Assembly: GCA_016215625.1 (NCBI GenBank)
Contig: JACRIW010000048.1
Span: forward strand, 27,518 to 91,517
DNA from: Candidatus Eiseniibacteriota bacterium
Lineage (GTDB): Bacteria; Eisenbacteria; RBG-16-71-46
Direction of reading: 5' to 3'
DNA length: 64,000 bases
The notes under the pieces are model-generated. The model was not told the DNA's origin and searched no databases. It saw only the letters and a program-made list of their open reading frames with translations. Within the stretch, counting starts at the first letter, position 1, and every line of letters begins with the position of its first letter. The translations under genes and the position numbers were made by a program. Shown here in pieces: positions 36,218-44,998 of this stretch.

Positions 36218-38863
36218 TCAGCGGCCGCCGAACTCCTTCTTCCACTCGCTCAGCTTCTGCAGCGCCTGCATCGGCGTGAGCGCGTCCGGATCGAGCGCGC
36301 GCAGCGCCTCGGCCACGGGATGCTCGGCAGGCGCCACGCTCTCGAAGAGCGGCAGCGCGGCCGCAGGGGCCGGCGCCGCGCCCTTGCGCGGCTTCTTCGC
36401 GTGCTCGAGGTGCTCGACGGTGCGCTCGCTCTCGAGCTCGGCGAGCACTTCCCGCGCGCGCGCGAGCACGCTCTCCGGCAGCCCGGCGAGCCGCGCCACG
36501 TGGATGCCGTAGGAACGGTCGGCGGCACCGTCCGCGATCCGGTGCAGGAACACGACGCCGTCACCCCACTCCTTCACGGCGACGTGCACGTTCGCGAGCC
36601 GTGGCAGCGTCTCCGAGAGCTGCGTGAGCTCGTGGTAGTGGGTCGCGAAGATCGTGCGCGGCCGCGGCCCCTGCGAGGCGTGCAGGTGCTCCGTGACCGC
36701 CCACGCGAGCGCGAGACCGTCGTAGGTCGCGGTGCCGCGGCCGATCTCGTCGAGCAGCACGAGCGAGCGAGCGGTCGCGCTGCGCAGGATGTCCGCGGTC
36801 TCCGACATCTCGACCATGAACGTCGACTGCCCCGCGCCGAGCCGGTCGGCCGCACCGACGCGCGTGAACAGCCGGTCCACGAGCCCGACGACGGCGCGCT
36901 TCGCGGGCACGAACGAACCGGTCTGCGCGAGCAGCACGATGAGCGCGAGCTGGCGCAGGTAGGTGCTCTTGCCGCCCATGTTGGGTCCGGTGAGCAGCAG
37001 CACCTGGCGCTGGGTCGCGTCGAGGTCCACCGAGTTCGGCACGTACTCGCCGCGCGGCAGCAGCCGTTCGACGACCGGATGGCGCCCGTCCTCCACGTGC
37101 AACCGGTCGGAATCCTCGAGCTCGGGCCGCGTCCAGCCGTAGCGCGCGGCGGCCTCGGCGAGCGCGGCCTCGGCGTCGAGCCGTCCGAGTGCGGCGGCCG
37201 CGGCCTGCACCGCGGGCACGTCCGGCACGACGCTCTCGCGCAGCTCGACGAACAGCTCGTGTTCGCGCGCGCGCAGCTTCTCCTCGGCGCCGAGCACCTC
37301 GCTCTCCCGCGACTTGAGGTCGGGCGTCACGTAGCGCTCGGCGTTCGTGAGCGTCTGCTTGCGCTCGTAGTCCGCGGGCACCTTGTCGCGGTGCGAGTTC
37401 GTGATCTCGAGGTAGTAGCCGAACACCCGGTTGTACCCGACCTTGAGGCTCGGGATGCCCGAGCGTTCGCGTTCGGTCGCCTCGAGCTCGGCGATCCACC
37501 GCTTGCCCGAATGCGCGAGGTTGTGCAGACCGTCGCGCACGGGGTCGTAGCCGGAGCGGATGAGCCCGCCTTCCTTCGACACCGCGGGCGGCTCGTCCAC
37601 GAGCGCGGCCTCGAGGCGCTCGAGCAGCGCGGGCGGCAGCGTGAGCGCCGCGCGCACGTCTTCGGCGTCGCCGCGCGCCGACAGCGACGTGGCGAGCGCG
37701 GGCAGCTTGCGCAGCGCGTCGCGCATCGCGCCGAGGTCGCGCGGCGTCGCCTTGCCGCAGGCTGCACGCGCGGCGAGCCGCTCGAGGTCCGGAAGGCCGC
37801 GCAGCGCCTCGCGGAAGTTCGCACGCGCCGTTCCGGATTCCAGCCACGAGGCCACGGCCTCCTGCCGCTCGTGGATCGCCTCGAGCGAAGCGAGCGGGCG
37901 TTCGACCCACGTGCGCAGCCGCCGCGCGCCGAGCGTCGTGACCGTGAGATCGAGGTGGTGCCACAGCGTGTGACGCGGCTCACCGCCCGGCTGGGGCGCG
38001 AAGAGCTCGAGGTGCCGCGCGGTGGCCGCGTCGTAGCGCAGCAGCGCGTCCTCGGCCCAGCGTTCGACGCGCGTCATCTGCAGCGCCGCGCCGCCCTGCG
38101 TGCGATCGAGGTAGTCGAGCGCCGCGCTCGCGGCGTGCAGCGCGAGCGGCAGGTCGGCGTACGCGTCCGCCTGCGCCTGTCCCCAGCGTTTCGCGGCCAG
38201 CGCCGTGTCGAGGAAGCGCGGCACGGGCACGATGCTCCGCGCGCCCGGCAGGCCACCGAGCAGCGACTCCACCCGCGACTGCGAGCCTTCGTCGAGTGTC
38301 GCGGGCACGAGCCACTCCGCCACCGTGAGCCGCGCGAGCAGCGGCCCCGCCTCGCTCCACGCGCTCTCGGCCAGCCGCACCTCGCCCGTGGACGCGTCCG
38401 CGAAGCACAGTCCCACGCGCGCCGGCTGCGGCCAGATCGCGCCGAGCCAGTTGTGGGCGCCGGACTCGAGGAACGTGTCGCTCGTGACCGATCCGGGCGT
38501 GAGCACTTCGGTCACGCCACGCTGCACGAGGCCCTTGGCCTGCGCCGGGTCCTCGAGCTGGTCGCATACCGCGACCTTGTGGCCCAGGCGCAGCAACCGC
38601 GCGACGTAACCGTCGCGCTGGTGCCACGGGAAGCCGCACATGGGGATGGGTTCCGGATCCTGCTTGTTGCGCGAGGTCAGCGTGATGCCGAGCAACTGCG
38701 CGGCGCGCACGGCGTCCTCGAAGAACAGCTCGTAGAAGTCGCCCATCCGGAAGAACAGGAACGAGTCCGGATAGTCCTGCTTGGTCGTGAGGTACTGCCG
38801 CATGAGCGGCGTCTTCGCGGCCGCGCTCGTGGCGGCGGCGGCCGTGTCCGGCGTCGCTTTCAT
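36218..38863 (-). CDS. mutS: DNA mismatch repair protein MutS
   Basis: An 881-residue mismatch recognition ATPase of normal length. Domain I has the mismatch-wedge FRMGDFYELF. The connector and lever domains follow, and the ATPase has the Walker A LLTGPNMGGKSTYLRQLA, DEIGRGTATYDG (Walker B) and FATHYHELTQL. The C-terminal end is short and helical. Its ATG overlaps the SPOR gene stop by 4 bases. mutS and mutL are in separate operons 16 kb apart. Confidence 0.98.
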   Translation of the reverse strand: MKATPDTAAAATSAAAKTPLMRQYLTTKQDYPDSFLFFRMGDFYELFFEDAVRAAQLLGITLTSRNKQDPEPIPMCGFPWHQRDGYVARLLRLGHKVAVCDQLEDPAQAKGLVQRGVTEVLTPGSVTSDTFLESGAHNWLGAIWPQPARVGLCFADASTGEVRLAESAWSEAGPLLARLTVAEWLVPATLDEGSQSRVESLLGGLPGARSIVPVPRFLDTALAAKRWGQAQADAYADLPLALHAASAALDYLDRTQGGAALQMTRVERWAEDALLRYDAATARHLELFAPQPGGEPRHTLWHHLDLTVTTLGARRLRTWVERPLASLEAIHERQEAVASWLESGTARANFREALRGLPDLERLAARAACGKATPRDLGAMRDALRKLPALATSLSARGDAEDVRAALTLPPALLERLEAALVDEPPAVSKEGGLIRSGYDPVRDGLHNLAHSGKRWIAELEATERERSGIPSLKVGYNRVFGYYLEITNSHRDKVPADYERKQTLTNAERYVTPDLKSRESEVLGAEEKLRAREHELFVELRESVVPDVPAVQAAAAALGRLDAEAALAEAAARYGWTRPELEDSDRLHVEDGRHPVVERLLPRGEYVPNSVDLDATQRQVLLLTGPNMGGKSTYLRQLALIVLLAQTGSFVPAKRAVVGLVDRLFTRVGAADRLGAGQSTFMVEMSETADILRSATARSLVLLDEIGRGTATYDGLALAWAVTEHLHASQGPRPRTIFATHYHELTQLSETLPRLANVHVAVKEWGDGVVFLHRIADGAADRSYGIHVARLAGLPESVLARAREVLAELESERTVEHLEHAKKPRKGAAPAPAAALPLFESVAPAEHPVAEALRALDPDALTPMQALQKLSEWKKEFGGR

Positions 38864-39744
38864 GGCTTCTCCACCTGCCAGCCCACGCCGAGCGCGCGCT
38901 GCACGCGCTCGCCGGCCTTGCGGGCTTCTTCACGGTTCGGGTAGCGGCCGAGACGCACGACGTGCAGCGTGGCGCGGCCGTCGGGCGTCGGGCGCCTGAG
39001 GACGGTGGCTTCGGCGAAGCCGGCACGGCGGGCGGACTCGGCGAGCGTGCGCGCACGCGCCTCCTCGCCGAAGGCGCCGATCTGGATCGCGACCTCACCG
39101 TCCGTCCCGGCGTTCGCCGCACCCGCGGCGGCGGGCGGCGTGGTCGTCGTGCGCGCCGCCTCGATCGTGCCGCCGAACTCGCGCGCGAGCCGGCTCCGCA
39201 CGCGCGCCGCCTCGTCCGGGCGGTGCAGCCGCTCGGCAACTTGGGCGAACTTGTCGAGCGCCGGAGCGGTCGCCTCTCCCGCGTCCCCCGCGAGCAGCAT
39301 GCGGAGCACGTCGTAGGCCTTGTCCGGGCGCTGCTCGAGGTCCCACGCCTGCGCGATGCCGAGCTGCGCGAGCGCGCGCCGGTCGGGCGCGGCTTCGGCG
39401 AACGCCGTCCGCGCCGGCCCGGCTTCGCCGAGCGCGAGCGCCGAGAGGCCGTTCCAGTAACGCGCCTCGCCACGCTCCGCGCCCGTGAGCCGGCCGGAAG
39501 CGCGCGTGAACGCCTCGACCGCCTGCCGGTACTCGCCTCTCGCATAGTGCAGCTGGCCGAGCGCGAAGGCCGCCGCTCCCGGACTCACGCCCGCGACCGG
39601 CCGCAGTTCCATCGACCGCAACCGGACCGCCAGGCTCTCCGCGGGCACGCGCGCGGGGATCGCGCGCCACGCCTGTTCGAGCGCGGCGTGCGCGGGCGTG
39701 GCGAGGACGCACGCGAGCAAAAGGACGAGGGCGGGTTTGCGCAT
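38860..39744 (-). CDS. Exported TPR and SPOR-domain protein
   Basis: A 294-residue protein with a signal peptide (ends near AHA-AL). Helical TPR-like repeats (about 50-195) include LGQLHYARGEYRQAVEAFTRA. A C-terminal SPOR domain (about 218-294) carries VAIQIGAFGEEARARTLAE and LHVVRLGRYPNREEARKAGE. SPOR domains bind denuded peptidoglycan glycans at division sites, so a periplasmic cell-wall role is probable. A good promoter lies 9 bases upstream. It is coupled to mutS by ATGA, an unexpected partnership with no obvious functional link. Confidence 0.86.
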   Translation of the reverse strand: MRKPALVLLLACVLATPAHAALEQAWRAIPARVPAESLAVRLRSMELRPVAGVSPGAAAFALGQLHYARGEYRQAVEAFTRASGRLTGAERGEARYWNGLSALALGEAGPARTAFAEAAPDRRALAQLGIAQAWDLEQRPDKAYDVLRMLLAGDAGEATAPALDKFAQVAERLHRPDEAARVRSRLAREFGGTIEAARTTTTPPAAAGAANAGTDGEVAIQIGAFGEEARARTLAESARRAGFAEATVLRRPTPDGRATLHVVRLGRYPNREEARKAGERVQRALGVGWQVEKP

Positions 39745-39753
39745 GGGGCGCGC

Positions 39754-39782
39754 AGTCTAGACGGCGGGGCGCGGTCCTCCAA
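39754..39782 (-). promoter_or_regulatory. Promoter for SPOR gene-mutS
   Basis: Minus-strand TTGGAG (39782-39777), a 17-base spacer and TAGACT (39759-39754), 9 bases before the ATG at 39744. It lies downstream of the rpsA terminator, so this operon starts anew. Confidence 0.55.
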
Positions 39783-39811
39783 GCCCGCACCCTCGGGGCG
39801 CCCGCCGCCGC

Positions 39812-39845
39812 AAAGAAAACCGGGCGGCCCTTTCGGACCGCCCGG
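39812..39845 (-). terminator. Rho-independent terminator of rpsA
   Basis: CCGGGCGG and CCGCCCGG form the outer 8-base stem with additional inner pairs, followed on the minus strand by TTTTCTTT. It begins about 30 bases after the rpsA stop. Confidence 0.8.
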
Positions 39846-39875
39846 CTTCGCGTGACCTGGAGCGAGGGATGTCGA

Positions 39876-41675
39876 CTACTCGTCGACGACGTCCTCGTCC
39901 TTGCCCTTCGCCGTCACCGGCTCTTCCGCGGGCGGGTTGGCCGCGATGCGCGCGCGCACCTGGTTCCGCTTGGAAGTCCACTCGGCCAGCGCGATGTCGT
40001 CCTGCTCCGTCATCCAAGCCTTGACGCTGAGGATGAGGCGGTGGTTCGGGACGTCCACACGCGTGACCTTCATGGTGAGCGATTCGCCGACTTCGAAGGC
40101 GTCGTTCGGACGCTTGAGTTCGTCGATGCCCAGCTGCGAGAGCGGGATGAAGCCCTCGATGCCTTCGCCGAGGTCCACGATCGCACCGCGGTCGAAGAGA
40201 CGGTTCACCGTTCCGGCGAGTTCCATGCCGGAGGGGAACTTCTCCGCGAGCTGCGGCCACGGATCGTCGCTCACCTGCTTCAGGCCGAGGCTGATGCGAC
40301 GGTGTTCCTTGTCGATCGAGAGCACCACGACTTCGACCGCGTCACCCTTCTTGAGCACTTCGCTCGGGTGTGCGACGCGCTTGGTCCAGGACATGTCGGA
40401 GACGTGGACGAGGCCGTCGATGCCCTCTTCCAGTTCCACGAACGCGCCGAAGTTGGTCAGGTTGCGGACCTTGCCCTTCACGCGCATGCCCGGCGGGTAC
40501 TTCTGGTCGAGCGTGAGCCACGGATCCGGCTCCACCTGCTTGAGGCCGAGCGAGATCTTCTCGTTGGCCTTGTCGACCTTGAGCACCACGGCTTCGATGA
40601 AGTCACCGATGTTGACGAGCTTCGAGGGATGCCGCACATGGCGCGTCCACGACATCTCGGACACGTGGATGAGGCCCTCGATACCCTTCTCCAGCTCCAC
40701 GAAGGCGCCGTAGTCGGTGATCGAGACGACCTTGCCCTTGATGCGGTCGCCGACCTTGTACTTCTCCTCGACGCCTTCCCACGGGTAGGCATCGAGCTGC
40801 TTCAGGCCGAGCGAGATGCGCTCCTTCTCCGGATCGAAGTTCAGGACCTTCACGCGCACCTTGTCGCCGATCTTGACGAGCTCGGACGGGTGCTGCACGC
40901 GGCCCCACGACATGTCGGTGATGTGCAGCAGACCGTCGATGCCGCCGAGGTCCACGAACGCACCGAAGTCGGTGATGTTCTTGACCACGCCCTCGCGCAC
41001 CTGATCCTTCGCCAGGTCCTTGAGGATGGTGGCCTTCATGCGGTCGCGCTCTTCCTCGAGCACCGACCGGCGCGACACGACGATGTTCCGGCGGCGCTTG
41101 TTCAGCTTGATGATCTTGACGGCGACCGTCTGTCCCAGGAGGGCGTCCACGTTCTGGACCTGGCGCAGCGCGATCTGGGAGCCGGGCAGGAACGCCTCGA
41201 CGCCGTAGAGATCGACGACCACACCGCCCTTGATCTTGCGGATCAGCTTGCCCTCGACGACCTGGCCGTTGTCGTGGGCTTCCTTGACGCGGTCCCACAC
41301 GCGCACGAAGTCGGCGCGCTGCTTCGACAGGACGACGAGGCCGTCCTGGTTCTCCATCTTCTCGAGGAACACTTCGAGAACGTCGCCGACCTTGATGCTC
41401 GTCGGGTCGGAGAACTCGCTGAGCGAGATGATGCCTTCGCTCTTGAAGCCGACGTCCACGAGCACGTCCTTGTCGTCGATGGAGAGCACCGTGCCGCGCA
41501 CGATCTCGCCTTCGCCGATGGACTGCATGGACTCTTCGTACTGCCCGAACATCGCCTTGCGCTGTTCGAGCGTGAGCTCCTCTTCACCGTCGTAGTTCAG
41601 CGGAACGAGCGGAAGAGGGGGTGCCCGCCGGACCGGCGCGACGGGGTTGAGGTCTTGATCCTTGGTTTCCAGCAT
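39876..41675 (-). CDS. rpsA: 30S ribosomal protein S1
   Basis: A 599-residue protein with six S1 OB-fold repeats after a 55-residue N-terminus. Typical repeat cores are ITDFGAFVDLGGIDGLLHITDMSW, here third, and similar SITDYGAFVELEKGIEGLIH and NLTNFGAFVELEEGIDGLVH in later repeats; the first two are the divergent ribosome-binding type. It binds mRNA on the 30S subunit and aids initiation of structured messages. AGGAGG lies 11 bases before the ATG. An acidic C-terminus ends the protein. It follows plsC, cmk and aroA, a conserved arrangement. Confidence 0.97.
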   Translation of the reverse strand: MLETKDQDLNPVAPVRRAPPLPLVPLNYDGEEELTLEQRKAMFGQYEESMQSIGEGEIVRGTVLSIDDKDVLVDVGFKSEGIISLSEFSDPTSIKVGDVLEVFLEKMENQDGLVVLSKQRADFVRVWDRVKEAHDNGQVVEGKLIRKIKGGVVVDLYGVEAFLPGSQIALRQVQNVDALLGQTVAVKIIKLNKRRRNIVVSRRSVLEEERDRMKATILKDLAKDQVREGVVKNITDFGAFVDLGGIDGLLHITDMSWGRVQHPSELVKIGDKVRVKVLNFDPEKERISLGLKQLDAYPWEGVEEKYKVGDRIKGKVVSITDYGAFVELEKGIEGLIHVSEMSWTRHVRHPSKLVNIGDFIEAVVLKVDKANEKISLGLKQVEPDPWLTLDQKYPPGMRVKGKVRNLTNFGAFVELEEGIDGLVHVSDMSWTKRVAHPSEVLKKGDAVEVVVLSIDKEHRRISLGLKQVSDDPWPQLAEKFPSGMELAGTVNRLFDRGAIVDLGEGIEGFIPLSQLGIDELKRPNDAFEVGESLTMKVTRVDVPNHRLILSVKAWMTEQDDIALAEWTSKRNQVRARIAANPPAEEPVTAKGKDEDVVDE

Positions 41676-41707
41676 GGGGACAGAAGCCTCCTGCGATATG
41701 GAATATG

Positions 41708-41726
41708 GGAACGGGTGTCCCGTTCC
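41708..41726 (-). promoter_or_regulatory. Leader hairpin upstream of rpsA
   Basis: GGAACGGG and CCCGTTCC form a perfect 8-base stem with a 3-base loop in the 65-base gap between plsC and rpsA. No T run follows, so it is more likely a leader structure, for example for S1 autoregulation, than a terminator. Confidence 0.4.
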
Positions 41727-41740
41727 GCGTACAGCCGATG

Positions 41741-42361
41741 TCAGTGGCCGGCTTTGAGGGCCGCGATCTCGCGCATCACTCCGTCCCCGACCGCCTGGTA
41801 AAGCTCGCGACCGGGTTCGAGACCCGCCTTCTCACCCGCCAGCTCCTGCCACGTCCGCGCGCGACCGAACGACACTCGGAGGCGCACCTGGCGGAAGAGC
41901 CACTTTCCCGGTTGGTCGCTTCCGGAGAGGTGGCACGGGACGATCAACGCGTTCGTGTTGACCGACATGATGCCCACCCCGGGACGAGCCGGGAGAAGAT
42001 TTCCGTCACGCGACCGCGTCCCTTCCGGGAACATGATCAGCGCGCGGCCCTGCTTCAGCACTTCCATGGCTCGCGCCATCCCCGCCACGTCCGCCTTGCC
42101 ACGCCGGATCGGAATGGCGTTGTAGGCGGTGATGAGCGGACCGAGCACCGGCACCCGGAAAAGTTCTTCCTTCGCGAGGTAGAACAGTTCCCGCTGCGCG
42201 GCGAACCCGACGACGGGCGGATCCGTGTAAGCCACGTGGTTCGCCGCCACGATCACGCCCCCGGACTTCGGGATGTTTTCGCGGCCGCGCACCTCGTACC
42301 CCGTGGCGAGCGCCACGAGGGGGCTGAACAAAAGCCGGGAGGCACTATAGAGCAGACCCAA
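41741..42361 (-). CDS. plsC: 1-acyl-sn-glycerol-3-phosphate acyltransferase
   Basis: A 206-residue membrane-associated acyltransferase making phosphatidic acid. The catalytic motif ANHVAYTDPP (NHx4D), YNAIPIRRG, and FPEGTRSRDG are in order. A TTG start at 42361 has AGGAG 5 bases upstream. It sits between cmk and rpsA, as in several phyla, and with plsY and gpsA elsewhere completes early phospholipid synthesis in this window. Confidence 0.94.
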   Translation of the reverse strand: MGLLYSASRLLFSPLVALATGYEVRGRENIPKSGGVIVAANHVAYTDPPVVGFAAQRELFYLAKEELFRVPVLGPLITAYNAIPIRRGKADVAGMARAMEVLKQGRALIMFPEGTRSRDGNLLPARPGVGIMSVNTNALIVPCHLSGSDQPGKWLFRQVRLRVSFGRARTWQELAGEKAGLEPGRELYQAVGDGVMREIAALKAGH

Positions 42362-42453
42362 GCAAACTCCTAGTCCGGTCTCGGCCCCTCGGGCCGGGAT
42401 GTGCAGGGGTTTCCGAAGCGGCGGGGCTCACCCGCCGGGGACGGCCCGGCAGT

Positions 42454-43149
42454 CTAACCCGCTGCGCCGCTTGCGGGACAGCGCGGATGACGGCGGACCA
42501 CTTCGAGTACGGCTGCGATCTGGCCCTCGAGGTCGAGTCCTGAGGAATCGACCCGGATGGCGTCCGAGGCGGCCTTGAGCGGGCTGTCGGGACGGTTCAT
42601 GTCGCGCTCGTCGCGCCGCCCGAGGTCCTCGCGCACGTCGTCGAGATGCACCGCGATCCCGCGCGCCTGGAGTTCGCGGCAGCGCCGCTTCGCGCGCGTC
42701 TCGAGGTCGGCGTCGAGGTAGATCTTCACGTCGGCGTCCGGGAAGACGATCGTGCCGAGATCGCGGCCCTCGCCCACGAGCGGCCCGCGCTCCGCCATCG
42801 CGCGCTGCCACTCGACCATCAGCCGCCGCACCGCGGGCACCGCGGCGACGCGCGACGCCATCTCGCTGACCTCCGGCGTGCGAATCTCGCCGCTCACGTC
42901 CCGGCCGTCGAGGAACACGTGTGCCTGCGAGGGCGAGCCCGAGAAATCGATCGCCGAACGCTTCGCCACTTCCGTCACCGCGTCGGCGTCGTCGGGACGG
43001 ACGCCGTCCTGCGCGACCTTGAGCGCCAGCGCGCGGTAGAACGCGCCGGTGTCGAGGTAGCGAAGCCCGAGGCGCTCGGCGATCGCACGCGCCGTGGTGC
43101 TCTTCCCCGCCGCCGACGGCCCGTCGAGCACGACCACGAACACGCTCAC
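42454..43149 (-). CDS. cmk: Cytidylate kinase
   Basis: A 231-residue (d)CMP kinase using ATP. The P-loop is LDGPSAAGKSTTA, followed by YLDTGAFYRALALK, GRDLGTIVFPDADVKIYLDA and RDERDMNRPDSPL, all characteristic. GTG at 43149 overlaps the aroA stop by 4 bases (GTGA). The aroA-cmk-plsC-rpsA order is a widely conserved operon. Confidence 0.96.
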   Translation of the reverse strand: MSVFVVVLDGPSAAGKSTTARAIAERLGLRYLDTGAFYRALALKVAQDGVRPDDADAVTEVAKRSAIDFSGSPSQAHVFLDGRDVSGEIRTPEVSEMASRVAAVPAVRRLMVEWQRAMAERGPLVGEGRDLGTIVFPDADVKIYLDADLETRAKRRCRELQARGIAVHLDDVREDLGRRDERDMNRPDSPLKAASDAIRVDSSGLDLEGQIAAVLEVVRRHPRCPASGAAG

Positions 43150-44465
43150 GCCACACCCTCCACCTGCGCACCGAGCGCGCCGAGCGTGGAGAAGAAGCCG
43201 GGGTACGAAGTCGCCACGCTGCTCACGTCGTCGAACGTCATCGGCTCGGCCGTGCGCGCGCCGAGCGCGGCGAACGCCATCACGATCCGGTGGTCGAGGT
43301 GCGCCTCGATCCGTGCGCCGCGCGCCGTGCCGCCGGTGACCGCGAGGCCGTCGGGGCGCTCGTCGGACTCGATGCCGCAGGCCGCGAGGTTGCGCGCGAG
43401 CGCGACCACGCGATCGGACTCCTTCACGCGCAACTCGGAAGCGCCGCTCACCGACGACGTGCCCCGGGCCGCGCTCGCGGCGATCACCCACGCGGGCACC
43501 TCGTCGATCAGCCGCGGCGCCCACTCGGCGGGCACGTCGAACGCGCGCAGCCGGTCGGGTCCGGTCACGGTCACGTCGCCGACGGGCTCTCCCGCCTCGT
43601 CACGCACGTGCTCGATGCTCACCTCGGCCCCCATCGCGGCGAGCACGTCGAGCAGTCCCGTGCGCGTCGGGTTGAGGTTCATGTGCACGGCCGTGACGCT
43701 CGCTCCGGGTTCCGCCGCCGCGGCCGCGAGGAAGAACGCCGCGGCCGAAGCGTCACCGGGCACGCGCACCTCGCGCGCGCGCAGGGTGGTCGCGCCGGCG
43801 AGGCGCACCGTCCGTCCACCATGCTCCGACTCGGTCACCTCGAGCGCCGCGCCGTAGGCCGGAAGCATGCGCTCGGTGTGGTCGCGTGCAGGCCCCGGCA
43901 GCCGCACTTCGGTCGCGCCCGACGCCGCGAGACCGGCAAGCAGAACGCACGTGGCGACCTGCGCGCTCGCGACCGGCACGTCGTAGCGGATGCCGGCGAG
44001 CGCGCCGCCGGTGATCGTGAGGGGCGGCCGTCCACCTTCGGACGTGGCGATGCGCGCCCCCATGCGCTCGAGCGGCGTCACGATGCGCGCCATGGGCCGG
44101 CGGCTCAGCGAGGCATCCCCCGCGAGCGTCACCGCGGCGGCGGAGCGCGCGGCGATGCCGGCGAGCAGCCGCATGGTGGTGCCCGAGTTGCCGCAGTCGA
44201 GCGGGTGCGCGGGTGCGCGCAAGGCGCCCGCCGTGCCCGTCAACTCCCAGAGCGCGCCGTCACGGCGCACGGCCGCGCCGAGCGCTTCGGCGCAGCGCAA
44301 CGAACCCAGGCAATCCTCACCCGGGTTCGCGTACTCGATGCGTGAGGTGCCCTCGGCCAGCAGGCCGAAGAGCACGGCACGATGCGTGATGGACTTGTCG
44401 CCGGGCGGCGTGAACCGGCCGCCGAGGGGGCGGCCACGCCGGACGGCAGGCGATGCGGGGGTCAT
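43146..44465 (-). CDS. aroA: 3-phosphoshikimate 1-carboxyvinyltransferase (EPSP synthase)
   Basis: A 439-residue shikimate-pathway enzyme joining PEP to shikimate-3-phosphate. PPGDKSITHRAVLFGLLAEG provides the conserved Lys and Arg, LDCGNSGTTMRLLAG the LxxGNAGT-type motif, and RVKESDRVVALARNL the late Arg-Lys-Glu segment. Length is standard. The ATG overlaps the PilZ stop by 4 bases. Confidence 0.97.
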   Translation of the reverse strand: MTPASPAVRRGRPLGGRFTPPGDKSITHRAVLFGLLAEGTSRIEYANPGEDCLGSLRCAEALGAAVRRDGALWELTGTAGALRAPAHPLDCGNSGTTMRLLAGIAARSAAAVTLAGDASLSRRPMARIVTPLERMGARIATSEGGRPPLTITGGALAGIRYDVPVASAQVATCVLLAGLAASGATEVRLPGPARDHTERMLPAYGAALEVTESEHGGRTVRLAGATTLRAREVRVPGDASAAAFFLAAAAAEPGASVTAVHMNLNPTRTGLLDVLAAMGAEVSIEHVRDEAGEPVGDVTVTGPDRLRAFDVPAEWAPRLIDEVPAWVIAASAARGTSSVSGASELRVKESDRVVALARNLAACGIESDERPDGLAVTGGTARGARIEAHLDHRIVMAFAALGARTAEPMTFDDVSSVATSYPGFFSTLGALGAQVEGVA

Positions 44466-44998
44466 TTCGTCGTGCGGCGCTTCCCGGTGGTCGCGCGGCG
44501 GGCCGGACGGGCCGCCGCCTTCTTGCGGGCGGGCACGGCCTTCTTCTTCGCGGCCTTCGTCCCGGCGGTCGTCCTGCGGCGCGCCGGCATCAGCGCCGCG
44601 TGCAGCGCCTGCAGGTTTCGCCACGCCACGAACTCCTCGATGCGCTCACGGCGCTCGGGGTCGATGTCGGCGAACATGCAGGCGAGCTGGTAGCGCGCTT
44701 CGGGCTTGCGGCCCGGCGTCGCTTCGCAGCGCACGACGATGCCTTCGGTCTTGATGAGTTCCTGGCCACGCTTCTGCCCCGGCATCTTCGGCAGCACGAT
44801 GGTCAGCATCACCTTCGAAAGCGGCGGCAGGAAGTGCGAACTCGTGCAGTAGATGCCGCTCGCGGAAATGTTCTGGCTTTCGGTGACGACCTGCGCCGGG
44901 CCCCCTTCGTGGGCGCCCTCGACGCGCATGCTGAGTTTCGCGTCGACTCGCGTGCTCCTGCGGCGCTCTCGCCGCCGCGTGCTCTGCTTCACCGCCAT
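44462..44998 (-). CDS. PilZ-domain protein with basic Lys/Arg/Ala tail
   Basis: A 178-residue protein. RRRERRRSTRVDAKLSMRVEG gives an RxxxR-like start and ESQNISASGIYCTSS the N/DxSxxG motif of PilZ domains, so cyclic di-GMP binding is plausible. The last 45 residues are a histone-H1-like repeat of Lys, Arg, Ala and Thr, suggesting nucleic acid or polyanion contact. GGGAGG lies 5 bases before the ATG. It overlaps the RNase R-like gene by 10 bases and aroA by 4. Confidence 0.82.
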   Translation of the reverse strand: MAVKQSTRRRERRRSTRVDAKLSMRVEGAHEGGPAQVVTESQNISASGIYCTSSHFLPPLSKVMLTIVLPKMPGQKRGQELIKTEGIVVRCEATPGRKPEARYQLACMFADIDPERRERIEEFVAWRNLQALHAALMPARRRTTAGTKAAKKKAVPARKKAAARPARRATTGKRRTTK

